Source: Leptospirillum ferrooxidans C2-3
GTDB taxonomy: Bacteria; Nitrospirota; Leptospirillia; Leptospirillales; Leptospirillaceae
Assembly: GCF_000284315.1 (NCBI RefSeq)
Contig: NC_017094.1
Coordinates: 1,953,486-2,017,485 of the forward strand
Reading direction: 5' to 3'
Length of the DNA stretch: 64,000 nucleotides
Shown: positions 10,070 to 18,002 of the stretch, one piece after another
How positions within the stretch are numbered: the stretch's first letter is position 1
How the letters are laid out: the number at the start of each line of letters is the position of its first letter
Position numbers and translations under genes: made by a program
Notes under the pieces: generated by a model
Database searches by the model: none
The model's input: only the letters and a program-made list of their open reading frames with translations
What the model was told of the DNA's origin: nothing

Positions 10070-10098
10070 AAGATAGGGAATTTTGCCAAAATAATCAA
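10070..10098 (-). promoter_or_regulatory. Candidate ppsA promoter with embedded palindrome
   Basis: On the minus strand, TTGATT and TATCTT are separated by 17 nt. The spacer contains the perfect 13-nt palindrome ATTTTGGCAAAAT (10080-10092), which could be an operator. Both hexamers match only four of six consensus bases, so this is tentative. Confidence 0.4.
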
Positions 10099-10154
10099 GG
10101 AAGCCGCCATGTTATTCGCAGCATTTTGATGGCTCCATACCAGCCGAAACAAAG

Positions 10155-11099
10155 CTACTTCCCCGGGGAATGCTGTCGAACTTTCCGCTTGTAAGTGGTA
10201 CTTGAAAGACCAGTCAACTCGCTTCCCAACCGGACATTGCCACCGGACTTCCTGATCGCATCCTGAATGTACCCCCGCTCAAACCCTTCAAGCGCAACGC
10301 CAAAAAGCGGAAAAACATCCTCTTCCTCTGCCGAGACACCAAAATGGTGCCATTCAATAGGTCCAGCGCCACAAAAAAGGGCTGCACGCTCGGTTTTTCT
10401 GGAAAGCTCACGAATATTCCCTTTCCATTCATGGGACTCAATACGGTCAAGGAGAGTTCTGGAATAAGAAGGGGGAGACTTTTTGAACCGATCGGAATAT
10501 TGAGCCAGAAAATATTGAAACAGGGGAACAATATCCTCCCGGCGCTCTCTCAATGGAGGAAGGATCACCCTGAACGTCGAAAGCCGAAAAAACAGATCCT
10601 CCCTCAAATCCCCGGCCTCCTTCAAATCACTCAGGGAATCATTGCTCGCAACAACAACTCTGGCGGATGTCTTCTTCGTTTCAAGACCACCCACAGAAAG
10701 ATAGGTTGACGTTTCAAGAACACGAAGAAGTTTTGGCTGATGCTCGGGAAGCATTGCATTAAACTCGTCGAGGAAAAGGGTTCCGCCATTGGCGGCCGCA
10801 AACAGGCCTTCCTTGGCCATATCAGCGCCCGTAAAGGCTCCACGGACATGGCCAAAAAAAATTTCTTCAAAAAGCCCCTGGGGGATTCCTCCCATATTCA
10901 CGGGAACCAGATTCCCGCGATTCCTGGGAGAAAGCTCATGAAGGCACTGAACAAAAAGCTCCTTTCCTGTTCCCGTCTCTCCCTCAACCACGACCGGTAT
11001 GTCATGCGGAGCCAGAAGACGCATCTGCTCAATAACTCGGGAAAAAACCGGAGATCTGGTCTTTAAGAACATTCTCAGAAAACCACTTTCGACATTCAC
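10155..11099 (-). CDS. PspF-like sigma-54-dependent transcriptional activator
   Basis: A 314-residue bacterial enhancer-binding protein. The AAA+ domain begins almost at the N-terminus: Walker A GETGTGKE near residue 40, the sigma-54-contacting loop GAFTGA near residue 88, Walker B GGTLFLDEF near residue 105, and an arginine-finger region FFRLSTFRVILPPLRER. A Fis-type helix-turn-helix ends the protein (GNVRLGSELTGLSSTTYKRK). There is no receiver, GAF or PAS domain, as in PspF, so activity is probably set by a partner protein or by expression. The start is GTG 11099 behind AAGGAAAAGAA. It is divergent from a gene with a sigma-54 promoter, its likely target. Confidence 0.9.
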   Translation of the reverse strand: MNVESGFLRMFLKTRSPVFSRVIEQMRLLAPHDIPVVVEGETGTGKELFVQCLHELSPRNRGNLVPVNMGGIPQGLFEEIFFGHVRGAFTGADMAKEGLFAAANGGTLFLDEFNAMLPEHQPKLLRVLETSTYLSVGGLETKKTSARVVVASNDSLSDLKEAGDLREDLFFRLSTFRVILPPLRERREDIVPLFQYFLAQYSDRFKKSPPSYSRTLLDRIESHEWKGNIRELSRKTERAALFCGAGPIEWHHFGVSAEEEDVFPLFGVALEGFERGYIQDAIRKSGGNVRLGSELTGLSSTTYKRKVRQHSPGK

Positions 11100-11339
11100 T
11101 TCTTTTCCTTTTCCTGATTATCCAAAACAAACAAGAGTCCCAATTGGGGGAACGATTTGCCGGATCTTATTCTGTCCTCACAGAAGAAAAAAGACGGCAA
11201 AAGGTGGCTTGAGACTTTGTCTCCGTGCAATATCAGAAAATGGAACGATCCGACATCATTCTTTCCTTGGAAGGGATCTGACTCTATCGATTGAATAATT
11301 TTTCATCTATATCGATGGATCCTCGATTTGTTGACATGT

Positions 11340-11353
11340 TTACATTAATGTAA
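11340..11353. promoter_or_regulatory. Palindrome, candidate upstream activator site
   Basis: TTACATTAATGTAA is a perfect 14-nt palindrome in the AT-rich intergenic region. It lies about 80-95 bp upstream of the transcription start predicted from the sigma-54 promoter, the usual distance for an enhancer-binding protein site. A second looser repeat (ATCGA-N7-TCGAT) lies about 20 bp further upstream. The remaining intergenic sequence (11100-11489) shows nothing else I can name. Confidence 0.45.
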
Positions 11354-11407
11354 CTATCGAGTATCATTAAAAAAGGTAAGTCCTTAAAAAATATCCTATT
11401 AAAAAAA

Positions 11408-11422
11408 TGGCATGGATGTTGC
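11408..11422 (+). promoter_or_regulatory. Sigma-54 (-24/-12) promoter
   Basis: TGGCATG-N4-TTGC followed by TTT. The invariant GG (11409-11410) and GC (11421-11422) have the exact RpoN spacing, and only one position of the -24 element departs from TGGCACG. It would start transcription near 11434, 56 bp before the ATG at 11490. Confidence 0.85.
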
Positions 11423-11489
11423 TTTACATGAGATGAAACGATGACTTGGAGTCTGCTCCTTATGAACCATCAGGACAAACGAGGCTGAG

Positions 11490-12161
11490 ATGAAAAACGA
11501 CAGATCAAATATGAAGAGACAATCCAATCAAGCCAGTTTTGGCCAATATGCTTCAGATACAGGATTTTTCAGGACGATCCTTGCCGGTGCGGTCTTTCTT
11601 TCCATCCTCTGGGAAGGAAATAACGCACAGTCCGCGGAAGCGGCGGAACAGCGTGCCGCGGGCCACACGGAATATGCCCTGTCCAAAAACAGCCCTGAAA
11701 ATATTACCGGAGTGATTATTGAGATGAAAACCGGAAAATCCGGCATCACAAACATGGAGATACGATCTTCCCAGGACGGACTGGCCAATCACCCCGGATG
11801 CATTCACTCCTCGGAAGGGAAAATGGTTGATGTCGTGGTGGACCCATCGGTCGTCTATCATCCTGAACAGGGCGTTATGGTCATCATGGAAAAACAGCTC
11901 TCGCCCGATGTGACAAAGCTCTCCCCGGGGGAGTGTGTCAGCATCTCCGGTGACAAGCTTCGACAGATCGCCCCATCCGGGGATGAAGATCGGATCGAGA
12001 TCTCCTCACCTGCCAAGAAACTCAGCCGGATAGAGCGAATGGAAGCGCTGAAGATCCGTATAGAACCTATACTGACCGCAGGGAAATCGTCCCGCCCGGC
12101 TGGACAAATCCAGCCGACACGCCTGCCAAGCACTGCCTTCAATGTCAGGCAGCCCGCCTAG
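11490..12161 (+). CDS. Secreted protein of unknown function, sigma-54 controlled
   Basis: A 223-residue protein with a basic N-terminus and a hydrophobic stretch at about residues 27-41 (FFRTILAGAVFLSIL) ending near the alanine-rich NAQSAEAAEQRAAG, which reads as a long signal peptide. The mature part carries two Cys (PGCIHS, GECVSI) that could form a disulfide, a beta-rich middle, and a basic Pro/Ser-rich tail. No family recognised. Downstream of a strong -24/-12 promoter and divergent from the PspF-like activator, so it is the best candidate target of that regulator. Confidence 0.7.
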   Translation: MKNDRSNMKRQSNQASFGQYASDTGFFRTILAGAVFLSILWEGNNAQSAEAAEQRAAGHTEYALSKNSPENITGVIIEMKTGKSGITNMEIRSSQDGLANHPGCIHSSEGKMVDVVVDPSVVYHPEQGVMVIMEKQLSPDVTKLSPGECVSISGDKLRQIAPSGDEDRIEISSPAKKLSRIERMEALKIRIEPILTAGKSSRPAGQIQPTRLPSTAFNVRQPA

Positions 12162-12182
12162 AAGTCCCCCCCCACATGGAGT

Positions 12183-12212
12183 TCCGGCGGCATCAACATG
12201 AAAACCGCCGGA
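12183..12212. terminator. Hairpin between convergent genes
   Basis: Arms TCCGGCGG and CCGCCGGA (8 bp, 14-nt loop) lie in the 88-bp gap between two convergent stop codons. There is no clear T run, so termination efficiency is uncertain. Confidence 0.45.
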
Positions 12213-12249
12213 CATCCCCTCCCGAATCCCTTTCTGGCAAGAGATCCGG

Positions 12250-13080
12250 TCACAATCTGGAAACTTCCGTTTCTGAACACTCTTCCTGATAAATATCATC
12301 AATATGTTCAAAGTTCTCTGCCAGAACCATCTCATCCCATCTGAGAATCTCGAATCGTCCGTCTTCATGCTCGCAAAGAGCTGAGCAGCTCTCCATCCAG
12401 TCTCCGTCATTCATGTAAGAAATCCCGTCAATCTGACGGATGCTTGCATGATGGATGTGTCCGCAGATCACTCCATGAGCCTCGTTTTTCCTCACAGACC
12501 TTGCAACAATTTCCTCAAAGTCGCTGATAAAGGAAACGGCTGTTTTCATCGACCGTTTGACATACCCGGCCAAAGACCATCTGGAATGGATCCCCAACAA
12601 TCGAACAATGCGAAAAAGGATTCGATTCGCCCCCAAAAGAAGGGAGTACCCCCGATCTCCCAGTTTGGCAAGCCATGGCGCATATTGCATGCAGGAATCA
12701 AACTGGTCCCCGTGCAGCACCAGAAAGATCTTCCCGTCCGCGGCAACATGGACGGCTTCCCTGGAGAGGCTGATGGGACCAAAACCAGCATGTCCAGAGT
12801 TCAGTATCGAGACCATCCAGTCCGCCATGGGATCATGGTTCCCCTGAATATAAAAGACCTTTGTTCCTGAACGGGATTTTCGCAGGATCTTCTGAATAAC
12901 AGTATTGTGTGTTTCTGGCCAGAACCAGCTTCGCCTGAGACTCCAAAAATCAATAATGTCCCCAACAAGGTACAGGTACTCCGAATCCGTGCATCGAAGG
13001 AAGTCCAGCAGTTTGTTGGCCTGGCACCCCTTCGTCCCCAAGTGAATATCAGAGATCCAGATTGATCGATATCGCGCCAT
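12250..13080 (-). CDS. LpxH/PlcP-like calcineurin-type metallophosphoesterase
   Basis: A 276-residue phosphoesterase. All metal-binding motifs are visible: SDIHLG (Asp11, His13), GDIIDFW (Asp41), GNHD (residues 80-83), HGDQFD (near 122) and GHIHHA (near 208). This is the UDP-2,3-diacylglucosamine hydrolase-like family, which also includes PlcP, a phospholipase C used to strip phospholipid headgroups under phosphate starvation. It lies 18 bp downstream of a diacylglycerol glycosyltransferase-like gene on the same strand. That context favours a lipid role such as PlcP over LpxH, but sequence alone does not decide. Confidence 0.8.
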   Translation of the reverse strand: MARYRSIWISDIHLGTKGCQANKLLDFLRCTDSEYLYLVGDIIDFWSLRRSWFWPETHNTVIQKILRKSRSGTKVFYIQGNHDPMADWMVSILNSGHAGFGPISLSREAVHVAADGKIFLVLHGDQFDSCMQYAPWLAKLGDRGYSLLLGANRILFRIVRLLGIHSRWSLAGYVKRSMKTAVSFISDFEEIVARSVRKNEAHGVICGHIHHASIRQIDGISYMNDGDWMESCSALCEHEDGRFEILRWDEMVLAENFEHIDDIYQEECSETEVSRL

Positions 13081-13098
13081 CAGATCCTCCCGATACAG

Positions 13099-14316
13099 TC
13101 AGAACCATTTTGAAAATGCCATTCGTCCAAATTTGGAAATCTTTCCAGAGAGAGACCTCCCATCTTCTTTTCTCCTGGTTTTTTTATGAAGGGAGCAAAG
13201 AACTTCCTGGCAAACAATACTGGAGGCGTCCGAACGCCCGCGCTCCTTTGCCCTTTCCTGCAGGGAAAAGAAGATTTTCCGATCCATTATCAAAGACTCC
13301 AAAAGAGATGAGGCTTCATGAAGATTCGAAAGGGATCTGGCAACTCCCCATGCTTCGAGAACATCCCTATTGTCTTCCTCCTGGCCAGGAATCGGAGCAA
13401 AAAGAAGCATTGGCCTACCCATGGCAAGGCATTCAGCCGTAGTCAGTCCGCCTGGCTTGGTCGCGACAAGATCTGCCTTTTCCATAAACTGGCTCATCTT
13501 TTTCGTATACCCCCTGACAACAATAGGAAATGGGAAATCCCCTCTCTTTAAAAAGAGCCGTCGAAAAAGGGCACGGTTGCTACCGGTCACAACCGTGACA
13601 GAGACGGGATACAGGCTTTTGGACAATTCCACTAGAAGTTTTTCAATGGGAGCAACCCCCGCCCCACCGCCCACCACAAGGAGATTCAATAGATTCTCCG
13701 GATATCGATCCAAGATCCTGTCCGTAGCCTCTCCATGGAACATGGGGTGAACGGGGATCCCCGACACACAGACCTTCTCACCTTGAACGCCCAACTCGTT
13801 CAGTCTGTTGAGCGATTCCCGGGAAGCGACAAAATACCGATCAACCCCAGGTGCAACCCAAAAAGCGTGGGGAATGATATCCGTTACCGAAACAAACAGA
13901 AGGGGAGAGAGCTCATTCATCAGATCCTGAGTCAAAAGCTCCATGGGAAGAAAGTGGGTACATAGAATGATATCGGGAGATGCGTCTCTGATGAATTTTG
14001 AAAATCCGGAAGAGAATGCCCGCGAAAGCAACGATCGGAGAAAAAAGACAGGAGGAAGAAGAGAAAAGGGTTGATCCGAAATACGGTATAAAAACCCAAG
14101 GAGCGAAGGAAAATACTTGGCCAGCCAGATATAGCCCCGGGGAACCAGATTCCGGTACAGTGGATTCATCAGGGACAATACATCGATCCCAAAAACATCC
14201 TCGACTCCCCCTTCGGATCGAAGAGAGGTCACAATCGCTTCGGCCGCCTTTTTATGGCCACTTCCGATAGAGGCATATAATACCAGGATTTTTGCCAGAC
14301 AGACCTCCTTTTCCAC
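13099..14316 (-). CDS. MGDG-synthase-like glycosyltransferase (GT28)
   Basis: A 405-residue GT-B glycosyltransferase of the MurG/MGDG-synthase type that adds a sugar to diacylglycerol. The N-terminal acceptor domain has ILVLYASIGSGHKKAAEAI and the typical GYIWLAKYFPSLLGFLYRISD. The C-terminal donor domain has GGGAGVAP, the Gly-rich KPGGLTTAECLAMGRP and PGQEEDN. The frame opens at GTG 14316, but AAGGAGG lies inside it and is ideally spaced for CTG 14298, which would start the protein directly at AKILVLY. It is divergent from the MFS gene and probably co-transcribed with the phosphoesterase. Confidence 0.85.
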   Translation of the reverse strand: MEKEVCLAKILVLYASIGSGHKKAAEAIVTSLRSEGGVEDVFGIDVLSLMNPLYRNLVPRGYIWLAKYFPSLLGFLYRISDQPFSLLPPVFFLRSLLSRAFSSGFSKFIRDASPDIILCTHFLPMELLTQDLMNELSPLLFVSVTDIIPHAFWVAPGVDRYFVASRESLNRLNELGVQGEKVCVSGIPVHPMFHGEATDRILDRYPENLLNLLVVGGGAGVAPIEKLLVELSKSLYPVSVTVVTGSNRALFRRLFLKRGDFPFPIVVRGYTKKMSQFMEKADLVATKPGGLTTAECLAMGRPMLLFAPIPGQEEDNRDVLEAWGVARSLSNLHEASSLLESLIMDRKIFFSLQERAKERGRSDASSIVCQEVLCSLHKKTRRKEDGRSLSGKISKFGRMAFSKWF

Positions 14317-14456
14317 GGGAACACCAACACTGACCCATCCCTGATCATAAACCTACCCCTACAGGGTAACAGGAGGCTCAAGAAACGATTAAAAAACAAA
14401 ATCGGACATTAGAAAAAAACGTCCAGCACTTCTTACAAAAAGGGGAAGGCATTTCA

Positions 14457-14485
14457 TTGTCAATTTTTATGGCATGATCATAAAA
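14457..14485 (+). promoter_or_regulatory. Candidate promoter of the MFS gene
   Basis: TTGTCA followed after 17 nt by ATAAAA. The -35 matches five of six bases, while the -10 is poor. It is overlapped by a long inverted repeat described separately. Confidence 0.4.
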
Positions 14486-14488
14486 ATT
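14462..14488. promoter_or_regulatory. Inverted repeat, candidate operator
   Basis: Two perfect 10-bp arms (AATTTTTATG and CATAAAAATT) flank a 7-nt spacer, 26 bp before the ATG at 14514. The repeat covers the spacer and -10 of the candidate promoter. Followed by AAAGGAG it does not look like a terminator. The cognate regulator is not identifiable in the window. Confidence 0.5.
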
Positions 14489-14513
14489 AGACAATTAAAG
14501 GAGTAAAATTTTT

Positions 14514-15704
14514 ATGGAATTTTCAAAAAAAGAAATCGCTCCCAAAATATGGCCGGGAATTGTCTGGATTCCGCTTTTTGCCAACGGATTGATGGGAGAG
14601 TTTGTATGGCCATTCATCAGCATCATCCTCCAGGGAAATGGACTTCAGGACTCAAGCATTGGACTTGTCCTTGGGTTCGGGAACCTCCTTCCCCTGATTT
14701 TCAGGGTTCCCCTCGGATATGTCCTTGACCGGATTGCTTCCCCATCCCGATTTTTGCTCCTTCTTTTTCTGCTCCCCCTCCCTCTTCTTCTCATCGCCTT
14801 TACATCTGTTCATGATGCCTTTTACGGCGTTGTACTTGCCCTTCTTTTATGGGTTGGGCGACTTCCCTATCTTCCTCTTTCATTGGCATTATTTGATCGA
14901 AAGGATGCCGCACCCGCCACACGAAAGGCATTGAACTCCTTCGTTCTTGTACAGCATTTCATTCTGGGCATAGTAGGTCTTTTTGCGGGAGTGGCCCTTT
15001 ATTTTTTTTCCATCTCTTCGGCCCTTGAAGCCGTTGGAGTTTTGACCCTTCTCCTGAATATTTGGATCGTATCAACCCATACGCCAGCACCGGACAGGAT
15101 CTCCCCCAAAACCCAATCTCCCCGGATCCTTTTCCCTGGCAAAGCCGAGATATGGATGCTGCTGGCCTTTTTCTCCTTTCATTTTGTCAATGCCCCCCTT
15201 CTTCCTTTTACAGAACTGTTTCTCAGGGGAATCACAAAAAACAGCAGTTTTATCCCATTGGTCTCGGCACTTGCCGAGCTGACCATGGTCATCATGTCTT
15301 TGGTTTATGCCAGATGGCTTTCAAGACTTCCCATCACCAAAGTGATCCTGGCCGGGTTTCTGGCCCAGCCACTGAGACTTTTGGCATTGGCCAACGCCCA
15401 CTCCCCATGGGCCATTCTCGCAATTGCCATTCTCGACGGATGGGGCGCTGGACTGTTTGCCATGACAAGTCTGATCTGGGCACGGGAAAGGGTTGGAGAG
15501 AATCAGATGTTCAACCAGTTTGTCGGCTATATCGATCTTGCGGTTGTTCTGGGGGGAGTATTGGGAAGCTTTACCGCCGGAGCGATGATTTCCAAGTGGG
15601 GGTTTTCGGGATTTGCAGCAAGGGACATCTGGCCCTCGCTGCTTCCCCCTCTCTTCCTCTTTTTCTATCTGTTTTTTGCTCGAAAAGAGGCCGTTTCACA
15701 CTAA
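14514..15704 (+). CDS. MFS transporter
   Basis: A 396-residue major facilitator superfamily protein with 12 predicted hydrophobic segments. The A-like loop LGYVLDRIASPSRF is near residue 70 and a second-half equivalent ARWLSRLPITK near residue 264. AAAGGAG lies upstream of ATG 14514. The substrate is unknown. It is divergent from the glycosyltransferase/phosphoesterase pair and its stop is 11 bp from the convergent PQQ-repeat gene. Confidence 0.8.
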   Translation: MEFSKKEIAPKIWPGIVWIPLFANGLMGEFVWPFISIILQGNGLQDSSIGLVLGFGNLLPLIFRVPLGYVLDRIASPSRFLLLLFLLPLPLLLIAFTSVHDAFYGVVLALLLWVGRLPYLPLSLALFDRKDAAPATRKALNSFVLVQHFILGIVGLFAGVALYFFSISSALEAVGVLTLLLNIWIVSTHTPAPDRISPKTQSPRILFPGKAEIWMLLAFFSFHFVNAPLLPFTELFLRGITKNSSFIPLVSALAELTMVIMSLVYARWLSRLPITKVILAGFLAQPLRLLALANAHSPWAILAIAILDGWGAGLFAMTSLIWARERVGENQMFNQFVGYIDLAVVLGGVLGSFTAGAMISKWGFSGFAARDIWPSLLPPLFLFFYLFFARKEAVSH

Positions 15705-15715
15705 AACACTGTCTT

Positions 15716-17209
15716 TTATGGATTGACAAATTTTCCGACAGGCACAGCGACAATCCAGTCCCAGGTATTCGCCAGATAGGCTGTTCCCCCGACAATGGTC
15801 GGACTGACAATCCCCATGCGACCACCGATTTTCACTGAGCCCGTTTCTTTTCCCGTACGGGGATCAAGCATGTAAAGGATATCTTCCCCCGAAATAAACA
15901 GTCTGTTTTTATAAAATGTCGGAGCACCCCGGGCAGCCTTGATCCGGCTCCATCTCCAGAGAAGCTTCCCGGTCGCAAGATCCAGTGCCTCATAAGCTCC
16001 GTTCACCGGAGAGCCCACATAAACCGTGTTTTCATGGATCATCGGAACACCTCCCTTAAAAGCAGGCGGCTTGGGACCACGACCGAGGGAACGGACCCAT
16101 AGCGACTTTCCCGTTTTGGCATCAAATGCCTCAACCACAGGATCGAGTGTGGGCTTTCCATGAATCATCGCCGGATTGGTGACGGTGTCCATGATGACAA
16201 TCCCATTGCCGACGGCAGGGCTGACATCGCCCATTCCAGTATTGGCCGCTCCCTTGATCGTCCGGCTCCAGAGGAGCTTCCCGGTTTTGGCTGAAAGGCT
16301 ATAGAGCCTCGGTGGAGTCGCCATGGCCAAAAAAAGTTGCCCATGATCGATCGCCGGACTCGACATATTGTCGTTCCCTTTGAGGTGAGTTGTCCAAAGA
16401 GGTCGTCCGGTTCTCCGGTCCAGAGCATGAACAGACCCTGAGCCTGTTGCAAAATACAGAACGTTTCCATCAATGGCGGGTGTGGGCATCGCCTCACCAA
16501 CGGACCCTCGATGCCAGATCAAATGGCCATCTGTCCGATCCAAGGCATAGATCCCGTTATAGCTCACATCCATACCCCGAACAGCTCGCCCTTTTTTGGA
16601 AAACCGGACAACGTTTGCAAAATTGAAACCCACACCTCCCGAAGCGAGATAGACAAAGTGACCCTTGACCAGAGGATTGCCCATCAGGTGGTTTCCAACC
16701 GGGCTCGTTCTCCAGATCAGTTGCCCGGTCCGGGCATTGAGGGCATAAGCGAACATGTCATCGCTTTCTGCGTAAACAACCCCGTCGACTTCGCTGACTC
16801 CAAGTGCGTTCCCGTAAAACTGTGTCTGAACTGCCCCTGCTTCAACCTCACCATAGGTTTTGGCTCCAAAAGCTATTTTCCTGGAAAGGGGCCATGCACG
16901 TGCTTCGGCATAGCGCCAGAAAACTCCCCGATGAAACCATTCGGGGGATTTTTCGGAAATATCAACGGCAGCGTTGTGTTTTGGGCCCAGATTCATCTGT
17001 GTCCAACTTCTGGGACCAAAATGGGTATCCGGACCGACAGGAGCATTCTGGGGATAGTAGACTCGATCAAAAGGCCCCCCTGGAGCCACAGGCACCGACC
17101 ATTGTTCGGATTCAGCGCTTGCTTTTCCCGTCGTGGCCGGGACCAAAAGGACTGCAAGGAAAAAAGCTCCCGCTACTTGCAATGTTAGGAATTTTTTCAA
17201 TTCTTTCAT
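15716..17209 (-). CDS. Secreted PQQ-like beta-propeller protein
   Basis: A 497-residue exported protein. A classical signal peptide (KKFLTLQVAGAFFLAVLLVP, cleavage near GKASA) follows ATG 17209, which has GGAG 7 nt upstream; the longer frame to 17323 lacks support. At least seven PQQ-type repeats follow, each with a D-x-x-T-G-x-L/P-x-W core (for example ARTGQLIW, DRRTGRPLW, SAKTGKLLW, DAKTGKSLW, DLATGKLLW). Such propellers bind PQQ in quinoprotein dehydrogenases or act as scaffolds. I see no haem motif or dehydrogenase active-site signature, so a redox role is not shown. Confidence 0.8.
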   Translation of the reverse strand: MKELKKFLTLQVAGAFFLAVLLVPATTGKASAESEQWSVPVAPGGPFDRVYYPQNAPVGPDTHFGPRSWTQMNLGPKHNAAVDISEKSPEWFHRGVFWRYAEARAWPLSRKIAFGAKTYGEVEAGAVQTQFYGNALGVSEVDGVVYAESDDMFAYALNARTGQLIWRTSPVGNHLMGNPLVKGHFVYLASGGVGFNFANVVRFSKKGRAVRGMDVSYNGIYALDRTDGHLIWHRGSVGEAMPTPAIDGNVLYFATGSGSVHALDRRTGRPLWTTHLKGNDNMSSPAIDHGQLFLAMATPPRLYSLSAKTGKLLWSRTIKGAANTGMGDVSPAVGNGIVIMDTVTNPAMIHGKPTLDPVVEAFDAKTGKSLWVRSLGRGPKPPAFKGGVPMIHENTVYVGSPVNGAYEALDLATGKLLWRWSRIKAARGAPTFYKNRLFISGEDILYMLDPRTGKETGSVKIGGRMGIVSPTIVGGTAYLANTWDWIVAVPVGKFVNP

Positions 17210-17662
17210 CAAACACTCCGATTTAAAAAGATGGACATTCCATAACAACCGTTCTTGACCTTTGATCCGAACGACAGAAATAGAGGATATCCTGCAATCA
17301 TTGAAAAACAATGGAGTCATCAATCATCTTGGAACGTGAAAAAGGTTCACAAAATTCCACCTCTCTCTTTTTCATCGTTTTGGATTCCAAAACCCTGGCA
17401 TAACGCTATCAAGCTCATCGGATCTTTCATCAAACCTGATAATGCTGGCTAGCTTCACCGAGACATTTTGAAACAGGCCAACCGATAACACCAATCAGAA
17501 CTCTTCTTTTCAACCCTTGATACGCTCATAATTTGCAGTGCCTGTCTAAACATGAGATACTATAAAAAATAACTTATATGTTAATAAAAGCATAATCTTA
17601 TTTTTCTTATGAAACGAGCTTCATCTCACATTCTAATCAATCCTGAATAAATGGAGTTCAAA
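17210..17662. other. Gene-free AT-rich interval
   Basis: 453 bp between the PQQ-repeat gene and the small lipoprotein. It must hold the promoters of both genes, but I see only weak -35/-10 pairs. No ORF, tRNA or strong hairpin is visible. Confidence 0.5.
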
Positions 17663-17896
17663 ATGGAAAATCTCAACAAAAATAAATTATTGAAGACTTC
17701 TATCTCGGCAGGAATCCTGTTCATCAGCATGTCTCTCGGCGCCTGTGCCTCCCTTAGCGGAGACCGTGCAAGTCGTGCCGAACACTTTCGCGATCAGGCA
17801 CAAAAGCTTGAAGCAACAGCCGGCACAAACAGCTCAGACCTGAACCATCTTGATGCCCACATCCAGCAGTTCTCTCGTGAAGTTTTTGGAGATTAG
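17663..17896 (+). CDS. Small lipoprotein, unknown function
   Basis: A 77-residue protein with a lipoprotein signal: basic N-terminus, hydrophobic core (ISAGILFISMSLG) and lipobox LGAC giving a mature Cys near residue 27. The mature part is short, polar and probably helical (RAEHFRDQAQKLEA). ATG 17663 is chosen over 17651 because GGAG lies 6 nt upstream of it. It ends about 70 bp before the IS element and may be the last native gene before the insertion. Confidence 0.6.
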   Translation: MENLNKNKLLKTSISAGILFISMSLGACASLSGDRASRAEHFRDQAQKLEATAGTNSSDLNHLDAHIQQFSREVFGD

Positions 17897-17968
17897 TAAG
17901 TGATTTTCCTTTAACGATATTTTCTTACGAGAAATTTTACTTGATTTTTCATATCTGAGTGCGATTTA

Positions 17969-18000
17969 ATGCCTCTCGACAGAGTGTAATCGGGAGGCAT
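17969..18000 (+). other. Stem-loop sequestering the transposase ribosome site
   Basis: Arms ATGCCTCTCGA and TCGGGAGGCAT pair over 11 positions (one G-U). The 3' arm contains GGGAGG, the ribosome-binding site for GTG 18003. Transcripts that read in from outside the element would fold and mask the site, a known way insertion sequences limit expression by impinging transcription. Confidence 0.6.
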
Positions 18001-18002
18001 GG

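Noticed and set aside
14317-14456. Pho box upstream of the phosphoesterase/glycosyltransferase pair
   Set aside because: I searched the leader for CTGTCAT-like direct repeats at 11-nt spacing and found none convincing; this does not exclude another phosphate regulator.
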